Origin: Endomychus coccineus
Taxonomy: Eukaryota > Arthropoda > Insecta > Coleoptera > Endomychidae
Direction: 5' to 3'
DNA length: 64,000 bases
Assembly: GCA_958510875.1 (NCBI GenBank)
Contig: OY294068.1
Coordinates: 31,352,297 to 31,416,296 of the forward strand
Below the pieces are notes generated by a model, which was given only the letters and a program-made list of their open reading frames with translations, made no database searches and was not told the origin of the DNA. Both the position numbers and the translations under genes were made by a program. Below, piece after piece: positions 24,101 to 36,100 of this stretch (its first letter is position 1; every line of letters starts with the position of its first letter).

Positions 24101-27100
24101 CGCACCTTTTATGAATGGGGACTTTGTTTTGTACTACGCAGCTTCCGTATTTCTCGTAGCTATTTCGAAGCGGTGTTGTCTTACAAGTGATACCAAGTTT
24201 TCAATCATAGTTACAGCGTTGTCAATAAGGAGTAATTATGACTCGACGACAAAGAGGTCCGTTGGTTTTTTCTGTCATACTTCATGTAATCATTGCGACA
24301 AGTCAAATGGAGTTTTATGAATGAGATGTTTCGTCTCCTTAGGATAATAGGTCTATGGTGAATGGAAACTTTTTCTATTGACTGCTACGCTACGAATACA
24401 TAGGCTATATAGGGGCTTTACTCCTGTATACTATATGATCTCTATGATGGTGGTACCAAGTTTTCAATCATAGTTACGGCGTTGCCAATAAGAAGTAATT
24501 ATGACTCGACGACAAAGAGGTCCGTTGGTTTTCTTTGTCATACTTCATGTAATCATTGCGACAAGTCAAATGGAGTTTTATGAATGAGATGTTTCGTCTC
24601 CTTAGGATAATAGGTCTATGGTGAATGGAAACTTTTTCTATTGACTGCTACGCTACGAATACATAGGCTATATAGGGGCTTTACTCCTGTATACTATATG
24701 ATCTCTATGATGGTGGTACCAAGTTTTCAATCATAGTTACGGCGTTGCCAATAAGAAGTAATTATGACTCGACGACAAAGAGGTCCGTTGGTTTTCTTTG
24801 TCATACTTCATGTAATCATTGCGACAAGTCAAATGGAGTTTTATGAATGAGATGTTTCGTCTCCTTAGGATAATAGGTCTATGATTGAAACCAAAGTTTC
24901 TTTGAAGCATTTTTCGAAATGCACCTTACATGATCGTCTCATGAGAGAGTGCTGTTGGCGCCGACACCGAACATGGATAATGCATTTCTTGCGCGTTAAG
25001 GTGGAGACAACACTCGCAACAAGTTATTCCTTCTTATTTTTAATTACTATTTCCTGGAGCTTTTACCTATTCCTTTATCCTCTGCCGCTGTGCAATTTGG
25101 AACTTTAGGGGGTCGTAGTATAACTTTTAAAGAATCTTGTACTGTTTCTTTGTCAACAACTTCCTTATATCTTAGTGTGTCATTCGAATCTTTTGCTTTT
25201 GATACTTCAGCTTCATATTTTTTCTTCAGATTGTTGTAATCATAATTAGACTCTAGATCGTCATCAACGCTATCGCCAATATTTACATTTCCTGTTAGGA
25301 GGTCTTGTAGAGGTTGGTTCAAATCCTGTCGTTTCTGATCGTGTTTCCCTTTCTTTACTATTTTGTTCAAATAGAATACGTTTTCCCTCACCTAAAATTG
25401 AATGTCTTAGCCGAATTTTCGTAGTCAGTCAAGGTGACTAGAGTCGTATCCATTCTATGGATATTCGAAGCAATAGAAACCTTGGCACCATAGAATAGGG
25501 CTTGCATAAATTTAATAATGTTAAGTTCATTAAGGACCAATATTTTAGATTTTTACAATATTTGGGGGTGAATGTCTTATCCTCTCGTTTCTAGAACCAT
25601 TTGGATATGTTAGAGAGAGAAATTGAAAAAAAGCAACAGTTTCGATACTTACAAAATGTTAATATTAATTGGGTCTAAAAATCATTAATGAATTAAGTTT
25701 TTGTACAAAAATGTAGATTCATCATTCTACTCACGGATTCCTCAAATTTTCCATCTTTATGCACAAAGCCAATCTGCCAAGGTTGACTATCGTCAAGGTC
25801 GAAATTAATTTCCCTAAGTTTCACCATTTTAGGTGCAGCTGAAGGTGCATTTTCCCATTCTTGATTTACCTTCGAAACGAATTTGTGCAGCTTAAAATAT
25901 TTATCTGAGTCTTTATTGAATTGAAATTTGTTCAGATCATGTTTCTGTATCATTTCATCGTTATCTTGATAGGCATCATCTCCGTCTTGTACTAGTTCTG
26001 ACACTATAAATGTTTCGTTTTGATGTAATTTTATGTTATAAGCCGGAGGCCAGAAACAGTGTACTATTGAAACGAATGAGAAATGTACTAAAATGGTAAT
26101 TGACATTGTAGAAATTTCATTTCTGTCAACAGAACCTATGTTCTTTAATTCGTGTCAAAACTTCTGAATCAATTGAAAATTATTAGTCCAGTCAATATAA
26201 CTGTTTTTTGTACAATTGTCAAAAAAGTTGAAATTTTCTCATCTCTATCGATACCGCTCCTATACTAACAACAAAGTAAGTTAAGTGTAACGCTGTGAAA
26301 TAGTATAGAGAATATTTATTTAAAACAACAGTTACAGTTTTAATAAACTATAGAACTAAATTAAAAACCAACATGTGCCTGCTTAAATACTAGTTGGGGA
26401 TAATAATGTAAACAAAGGGTTTATCTCCAGCTGAGGGTGACCCTTTGTTTACATTATTATCCCCAACTACCGGTTTTGTTTAAACTGGATTTTTATTACG
26501 TTTAAAGATGTCTAAAAAGCTAAATCCCCTAACATCTTATGTGTCCGAAAAATCGAAATAAGGGTTCTATTAACCATCGGTATTAAAGAAAGTTATCCAA
26601 ACTTTCAGAAGATGGTAGGTAATATTGAAACACGAAATCTTAGTTAGAACCCCCACCATTCCGCAGTGACATGATATAAGCAAAATAATCTTTTTTGGGA
26701 GAGTCATACAAAGAAATCCTTTGCAGTACCCTAAAATATTACATTTTAACCAAGCATATATCAATTTTTTTTATTTTGGTATTTCCAGTAGGTGGCGCGC
26801 AAAAAGCACCAACGTTTTTTTTTCAGCGGCTTCTGGGGAGTCTTTCATCCTACTTCTACTTGGCGGCAATCTCTCAAAGACACTCCAAATCCTTTTAATA
26901 CATCTATACCCTTCATTTGTTGACATGGATCCGATAAGTAAAACTGGAGATACGAAGGTAATGTCAAAAGTCACTGAAAAATTAACCAAGAAATAATTTG
27001 ATAGGTCAAAACTTATTTTATTTCTCAACATAATGTCCTTGTAGCCCGTTACACTTCGTCCAGCGTTTTCAAATTTTTCGATCCCTTCCAAATAATACGA

Positions 27101-30100
27101 TTTAGACAATCCTTCAAAAAACGCGTTTGTTTCAGCAATGACCTCATCGTTGGAGCCAAATTTCTTTCCGCCGAACCATATCTTCAAGTTTGAAAATAGA
27201 CGAAAATCGCAATTTGGAGAGTATGGTGGATGACGAACCAATTAGTAGCGCAATTTTGCCATTGCGACTGCGGACCTGTGCGCCGGTGTGTTGTCCTGAT
27301 AGAAGAGCACTTTTTTCTTTGCCAAATGGGACCGCTTCGGCTCTGCATAATATACGCTGGTGATAGTTTTGCCCTTTTCAAGGTTATCCCTATGGACGAT
27401 ACCGTGCGCATCCCAACTGTCGCCATAACTTTGTTGACCGATAAAGCCACTTTAGCCCTTTTTGGTTTCGATTCACCAGAACAACCTTTAATACCTAAAG
27501 ATAAATAAACCCACACAGTATACAAATGAAATTTTGTAGGTTACGGTGGGACTTATACAGGAATCTCTAAACAATATTTGCAGAAAAGAATGTATGGCCA
27601 TAAGTATAGTACAAGAAACAAAAACCGCCCTTGCTAAAAACACTGCTTTGATTATAACCATCAATTCGATTACAAAAATGTAAATATTTTAACTAAGGAA
27701 ACCATTTATTATAAAATCTATTCTGGAGATGATTCACATAAAACGCCTCCAAGTCTGTAAATCATAGAACAGATATTCAGTCATTAAGTCAGATTTATAC
27801 AAATTTAATTAACTAAAACCCTAGCAAATTCCTACATGTGTCTTTATAATGTTAGAAATATATTTTAGGTAGAATGCGCAAATAGCAATATTACTAATAG
27901 GTTCGACAACCATTTTCTATTACCTCATAAATCTTTAACATCTGGTTCAAAAGTAGTTACTTTAGCGTTATATGTTTTGGTTTCAGTCGTATACAGACTT
28001 TGTTGACATGAATTCGTATAGAATAAGATGGCTATGCTTGATACATATACATATACTTAAAACATTGATATGTTGCAGCTTCGATTATTCGTGTTTCTGT
28101 TCGTTTCGGCGACGTGGGCATTTTGAATTGAAATTGGTGCGAAAAGGACGCTTTGTGCTGGTACAATTAGCTTTAAGAAATCCCATTTTAGACATAATAC
28201 GTATATCCATAATGTTATCAAATTTGTTAAATATTTACTGAAAATTCATCATTATTGACATTGCTCATATCTCCTATCGCAGTAGCATCGACGTTATGTT
28301 CTTATAAAACCGATAACCTTGATTCAGTTATTGATATTATTGATAAACAAATGGAAGTGATCTAGCAGAGATGAAGTGAAGAGTACAGAATTGAAATACA
28401 TTTTTGTTTGCAGATTTTCAATTTGAAGAATTCTGATATATCCCAGGAACTGCAATACACCACATTATTCAGAGAATTTCGAGAAGAGTTTAGAAAATAT
28501 TTCAAACTGAAAGAATTGCAGAACGTTCCAAACAGTGGGGACAGTGCGCTCGACAACATAACTGAAAAATTCATCGAGAAGATACCTTCATACATCAATA
28601 AAGCAAACGACCAAACACTTGAGGAATATGAAAATTACAATAACACTCTGTCTCATTATAGAGGCAAAAATGAAATGTTTATGAACTTAATGGACATCTT
28701 AATTTGTCATTCAATTAGCTTAGAGCAAAGTCATGTGATGTTAGAATTAGTTCAAAAATACCAGAATCTCGATGAGGATGTATCGTCGAATTATTCAAGA
28801 TTTTATAAAAAATTAGTCAGCATTTCAGATGAAGTCTGCCATAAGAATAATCTAAGCGTCCCTACCATAATATTATCCCCTAATATACCTCTTGAATTAG
28901 CAAATTATGAGAAAGACCAAGAATTCTATAAAAATTTGGGTGAATTATATGATCAATTTAATGAGCAACTTCTACTTCAAGAACCAGGAATTTTAAATTC
29001 GAATCACGTTACTCACAAAACGTATCTGAAAATTATGCAATTATGTAATAGATACATGGAATCAAACTTAGAGTACAACACAAAAAACATGTGGAAGAAT
29101 GTAGAGTCCGGCACGAAATACTTGGCGAAACTATACAATTATTTGAAAGCATTCTCAAAAGTCCTTTATATTGAGCAGAATACTTCGGAAATAGTATCTC
29201 AAGGTAAAAATACTTCATATTTTGAACTTCTGAATATCAATAGATCTGGCTTGATGGGTAAATTATTATTTGAAAGAAACTTGGATCCTAGTGAATTCGA
29301 AAAATACTTTGGGAAAATGAAATTGGACTATCTTTATCATGTAATAGGAAACTGTTTTCCAACTATAAATCTACATACAGAAGAATATTTAACTGAAGAT
29401 GAAATGTACCCAGAAAATTCTTTATACATCCCTTCGAAAAATATAATATCATACATCCAAAAATGTAATTGGCTCTTAGCATTCATTTTAAATGAGATGC
29501 ATAATGTAGAAGATGCAATTGATGTAAGTCAATCTCGAATTCAAACATTCTTGGATTATAAACGTTTACCTAAAATTCAGTATCTGAAACCTATCTTTGA
29601 CTCTAACGAAATAATAACAGCTTTACAAAATGAAATAAATATAGAGAAAATTAAGAAATATGTCGATAAGAAAATTCTAAAACATGAAGACCTATTTGTA
29701 TCGCAAGTAAGCACCACTTCAAACTATAGTTTGGAAACTGGAGAAGAAATAGTTGAAGATACTTTCAAATCCACCAATTGGAAAGAACTATTCGACTTGC
29801 TTGATGTTGTGCCGGAAAATCAGTTGAAAAACGACAAGGAATTGTCCGGTTTGAAAGACATGGTGCTTTCTAATATCGTAAGCGATGGTTTCGAATTTGA
29901 GTTTTACAAATATGTGCAATATATTTTGAATCAGGATTTGAGAATTGACACGATTTTGAACAACTTCAAGAAGTGGCCCGCTAGTTTCTGTACTAGAATA
30001 ATCAAATCAGAAATCAGTAAATTTGATGGTAAAAACCATAAGAGATTCGAAGAATTAGACAGTTGGGTACAAGAAGTTCATTTGTGTGAGAAAGTATGTG

Positions 30101-33100
30101 AGTAATTTTATATAGAAAAATTAAATAAAGTTGTAAATTGCTTTTCAGCTTAAAACTGTACTTAATTTACACAGTTGGAATAAATGCTATGAAGCTACTG
30201 TTTACAACAAAATTGAGGTTTTCGAGAAACTTCTGCAAACAAAAGAGGTAAGTGAAACAATTTGCCATATTAACTATTGTCAGTTACCCTTCTTAAGCTT
30301 GGCATACATATACGTGGTCAAGGCTGTAGCGGTGGCGGTATCTAGCCAACACATTTGTACTACAGGGATGTATGCCTACGCCATTTTAACACTCAAATTT
30401 GTCGTGGACAGTTGAATTTTACTCAAAAAAAGAATTTGGGAACTAGGTTTTGCTCCTTTCGGTTCTAAATTATTCGATTGGCATTAAATGGATTCCACGT
30501 TAATTTTAGAATAAATTGTGCTGCTTTGATGAATAATTGCTTCACGTAGAAGAAGATATAAAGAAGAATTATAGCAATTTCACAGAAAAAATTGGACCTG
30601 TAGAGCGTCTTGCCTTTACATTAAGATAAATCATTGATATTTTCTTGTTGTGTATTAGAGTTTATTATAAATATCATTAAAACAGGAAGGTGGGCATATT
30701 TATTTTAGTAAATATACGAGTATGTTATCACTGAAATGTTCATGCCATTGCAAAATCGGAGGACAGAAAAAGTCACCATTACAACGGTCCCCCTGTCCAT
30801 GGACTCTTTCGGTTGTCAGATCTCTGTCTTCAGAGTTAGGATAACGAACCGACACTAGATGTCTGTGCCTCCTCCGGAAACGTGGTGTACTCACCACTCG
30901 GAAGAATCACCGACCCAATTCTGGCTATGTTATCTTTTGAAAGAACTTTGTAGTCTTGCTGCAGGGGTCATCTTGTTGATATCCCCCCAGAAAGTCCGTC
31001 AAGTATCTGGTTTTGACCCTCAAAGCTTTTTTATAGTGTCTTTGGGCTGTAGCTTTCCCAATCCACGACTGCCTGAGATCTCTTAGCTTTATTAAAGAGT
31101 TTTCTTATCTTTTTTCGGTATTCCTCCACCTTTTTGGTCTATCGTGGCGTTGTTTCACCAGCATTCCTCTGCCTAAGATCACAGCTGGCTTCATACGCAG
31201 ATATAATGGCGGAGCTAAGACCCGAAACTGAAGCCTCTATCTCCGCCCTATCTTCTTCATGGTAGGTCGGAAACATAAGGAGTCTACCACTCAGCTCCTC
31301 CTTATAGAGGCCCCAGTTGATGGTCCTTGGATTCCTGCAACTTTGGACTTCATTTGTAATAGATTCAACATCTAATAAAATGTGTCAATGACCCGATGAC
31401 ACTTCAGAAGACACTTTCCCCTGTAAGGATGGGAGGGCTGAGGAGTCCTCAGATAGAGGTAAGGGATCTGAGGATTCCTGCAAGGAAGGGAGTAAAGGAC
31501 CCCTGCGAGGAGCCCTCTTGGGTTGTTTTTGGTTTTTGTGTTTTTTCCAAGGATTCCCACGAGTATTGGGGATAGTCCGTCGCCATCCGCAGAGCCCCAT
31601 GCGAATGGGAGGCCTGATACACCCGAGATTCGGACCGGTTTCTCGGAGGAACCGTTTGCGACCTGTAACCCGGACCATTCAGCCGTAGGCACGGTATCTT
31701 AACACCTAAGCTTGGGAGATTTTTATCGACCTCCCAGTCTAGATCCGCTGTGTTCAGTAAAAGCAAGGCCACCTCTGACAGGGTCAGGGTTCATCGCACA
31801 CAGACGGTCTTCGCTCAGCTTCCTCGAAAGCTATCGGCCTGAGACTCCGTTAACCGTCATTGTCTCTTGACCCCGTTCATACCATTACACAGCAGATTGT
31901 GAAAATTCCTCTTGAGACACAGAAGATGAATTACTCTACTAAGCCACAACAGAAGATCGTTCAACAGATTCGCCATCATCCAAATATAACCAAATATAAT
32001 GTTTGTTAAATTATGTTTCATTACTTCCAATTCATTGTCTTACCATTTCATCAGCAGTCACATCAATAGTATTTGGAACGGGAGTCTCAGGATTATTTGA
32101 TGAAATAATGTAGATTGACTTTGATTGGCGAATATTGAGTTGATCATTAATAAAATTAATTTTTTGATAATATCACAAACCTGGTTTGTGCATCTGTAAA
32201 TAAATATAGTGTAAAATTTGTATTGTTTTAGTATTTCAACAAATACTTACTCATCTCCCACATCATTAAGCCCTGAATTTTCTTCTTTCACTTACATAGG
32301 TAATTCGAAGACCCAGATTTGAAAGACATGGTGCTTTCTAATATCGTAAGCGATGGTTTCGAATTTGAGTTTTACAAATATGTGCAATATATTTTGAATC
32401 AGGATTTGAGTTCCCAGTCTAGATCCGCTGTGTTCAGTAAAAGCAAGGCCACCTCTGACAGAGTCAGGGTTCATCGCACACAGACGGTCTTCGCTCAGCT
32501 TCCTCGAAAGCTATCGGCCTGAGACTCCGTTAACCGTCATTGTCTCTTGACCCCGTTCATACCATTACACAGCAGATTGTGAAAATTCCTCTTGAGACAC
32601 AGAAGATGAATTACTCTACTAAGCCACAACAGAAGATCGTTCAACAGATTCGCCATCATCCAAATATAACCAAATATAATGTTTGTTAAATTATGTTTCA
32701 TTACTTCCAATTCATTGTCTTACCATTTCATCAGCAGTCACATCAATAGTATTTGGAACGGGAGTCTCAGGATTATTTGATGAAATAATGTAGATTGACT
32801 TTGATTGGCGAATATTGAGTTGATCATTAATAAAATTAATTTTTTGATAATATCACAAACCTGGTTTGTGCATCTGTAAATAAATATAGTGTAAAATTTG
32901 TATTGTTTTAGTATTTCAACAAATACTTACTCATCTCCCACATCATTAAGCCCTGAATTTTCTTCTTTCACTTACATAGGTAATTCGAAGACCCAGATTT
33001 TTTTAAATTTCTTTAATTCGTCTTTGTTTGTTTGTTCGTGTGACCAAGACATCACCAATTACAAAATGCATACTACTATTATTTACGAAGATTATTTAAC

Positions 33101-36100
33101 GTTTATAAAATTCAAACACTAATGAACGTCACCACAAATTGCAACAACGATCCAAGCATCTGATTTGTAGGCGCATGCGCTTTTACAAATTATGTGGAAA
33201 ATTGTTTGAAAGATAGAGCACGTTCTATTTTCTACAGAATTTTTGAAGCAAAGACAATTTTTGACAGAATTTGCTCTATGATACTACACAATTTTCATTG
33301 AACCAAATTGAGCCATTTCTTGAACAAGAAATTGCCTGGCCTAAATCGGATATGATTGATTAAACTCACGGTAAGAGCTAGCTAGAACGCATCATAGATC
33401 GCTTGTTAAGCAAAGCATGTAGTGGGGCGAGCGTTCATCATTTGTTTACACATGCAGCGTGTGAACGCTACCGCCTTGACCGTGTATAATGTGTGCCAAA
33501 AATAACATGTACTAGCACATATTGAGATTAGATATTTCTCGTTTAGGTCGGAGATCTATCTTTGGACCAACAAATTTGGTAAATTACGTAGTTTGTTGTA
33601 TAAGTGAAATATTGCTTTTAGGTAAACCTGCTGATAAAATTCATAGAACGACACGGGCCAGGAGACAAGTCATTGCTTAAAATAGATGAGATTTTTTTAT
33701 TGAGAGCCTTCGAAAATCTCTCCGAACTTGACCAACTCCATTCGCTATTGAATAGCTTACCATATGAACATTCCATTAATCTGTGTAAGATCATGTTGGA
33801 ACGACTGAAAAACATCAAACATATCGAATTCATCGTGGATTACTTATCTCACAATACAAATCAAATTAATCTCATGAATGTTCAGGTCAGTTTGAAAATT
33901 TTATCGCAGTTCACATCTACCGAGCAAGAACAATTTTTATGTTTAATCAACGATCCTTTGAAGATACTTGAAGTGTTGATTATGAATACCAAACTGGATA
34001 AACTGGCTGAAGTTTTACAATTTCTGACCAATGAATTATCTCATTGTGATTATGATGAGGACAACTTATGTATCGAAAAAATCGACGAAATGTTGAGGAA
34101 ATATGCCGAGAAGAGTTTGGACTTTAGAGTCATCACGCAACCCAATCCACGATTGTTGCGAACTCCAGAATGTAAATTGATGCAATCTTTAGACTCTCTA
34201 AATTGGGGTTCTAATAAGAGAATTTTCATCATGCCCGAGGAAGTACCGTCTAAAGAGGATTGGGTTCAAAATAATGAAGTTCTGGAGTGTTTATGTTGCC
34301 AACAAGTAACATTTTCTATGTTTAACAGAAGACATCATTGTCGAAGATGTGGACGAGTTGTTTGTTATGCCTGTTCTACGAAGCGAATGTTGGTGAGTTG
34401 ATTATGAATAAAATAAACAAAATTGTCGTTTTGTGTTTGTTGAAAAATAAATAGGTAATAACAGATCAACGAAGTTAGTGTTTAGAAAATTTGATTGCTT
34501 CTGAACTGTTCGAGCTACTACCGCTTGTCATGGTCGATGCTCATGGGAAATCTGGTCTGTTATCCCATCACGAGCAATTGCAGGTAGGCGTTCAAGCTGG
34601 GCACCCGCACCCTTTTCGTTGACAGGATGGCCCACATTATATTCTACATAATAGGTTTTCCTGTCGTGAAATGATTTTTTCTATTCTATTTATTTATTCA
34701 ACGTCGATCTATTTCTGCTGCTGTGGCTAACCAGCAACGCAGGAGGCAAGCTCACCAAAACGTGGAAATTTCGCCGAATCCTGACTATTTCCAAGTGCAT
34801 GTAGGGATCTTCAGTGTGCGATGACATCGTACAGCCTACCGTACACGGAAGACACTGTTTCACTTTCCATCCGAAGGAAGGAATGGTTAGCATAGATGAA
34901 TAATAGAGTTATTGACTTCCATTAGCGCAATGCTTCACAAATAGACCTCACCTAAGAATTTTGAAGAGAGGCTATCTTTTTCTAATTCTCGGACCTCTCT
35001 TTCTTGTATGCTTCGCCTACTTTCTCAGCGCGTTACCATAGAGATTTATATGATGCGTTCGTTATCAAAAAACGGAGCATATCGCGAGCGAGTAGAAAGA
35101 GAGCCTCTCTTCAAATTCACTGTCTTATTAACCAAATGCTGAAGACAGCCTGGAAAAATTTATTATTTTGTACAAACAATAGACAGCACAAAATTTCATT
35201 TGATCTCCAATAAGGATGCCTTAATTTGGGAATAGATCACGTTTTGGAGATATAGATGCACTGGTTATTTCTTGGAAAATTGACATTGTAAAATTGTTTC
35301 ACCAGTTTGCTCAATTATGAACCTATTTTGCCAATTTTAACTCCCAGTTTATCAAAGATATTCATTTACCTGCATCTATTTAATTGTCATAGTGAAATAT
35401 TACATGTATTCCTTTTCAGGTATCAACTTACGGTGACATATTGGTTCGGGTATGTCTCGATTGTTACGAACAGACAGGAGGTGAAAGCATGTCATCTGAA
35501 AAAAGCGAGAGCGTTTCGGCAAAATCGATGATTTACGATTTTTGGATGTTGACAAATGATCCAGAACATAATGCGATAGTACGTGAAGAATTCTCTTATG
35601 AACATGCGCCAAGTGTGTCATTGTGCCTTTCTATTTTGAAATATCACTCCAAAACTGTAGAATATCCAAAGTAAGTGTTTCACTATTTTCGAGATTCAAT
35701 AGAAAATACCACTATGCATGACTTGCATTATAGACATACTTTGAGCAGACCAAAAGTGTATATGTGGAGTACCCCAGCGTACCATATTTGGCCCCGTCCT
35801 ATTCATATTATATAAAATGTTCATCAATCTAGCAAATTAGTTTCAGAAAATTTGCCCTTTTTAGCAATAAAATATTAGCTTGCTCATCCTTTCAATTGAG
35901 GAGGTTGCGTGCAAAATCGGTTAAATACATTCTTGTATATTGTTCAGGATAGCAAAAAACGTCTCCCTTCTGAGCCTAAAGGAATAATCAAACACTTCGA
36001 ACCTGGAGTTGTTGAGATTATGGCTGTGCATAGAATGTATGGAATAATTTTTATAGAACGAACGTTGAAAGTTTTCATGAAAAAATAAAAGACACATTTG

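Larger units (their letters stand above)
30299..33499. mobile_element. Possible TIR element filling most of ZFYVE26 intron 3
   Basis: The left end TTGGCATACATATACGTGG...GTAGCGG (30299-30333) mirrors the right end (33464-33499; inverted, TTGGCACACATTATACACGG...GTAGCG) at about 31 of 36 positions. A LINE fragment and a 589-bp duplication lie between. No target duplication is clear. Confidence 0.45.

Noticed and set aside
25316..25326. GGTTCAAATCC, a good match to a pol III B box (tRNA-like)
   Set aside because: It lies inside the second exon of the nested membrane-protein gene and has no A box or cloverleaf around it. No convincing tRNA gene was found by eye in the window.
27230..27508. Plus-strand 92-codon ORF
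   Set aside because: It is antisense to the decayed mariner transposase, which explains its openness.
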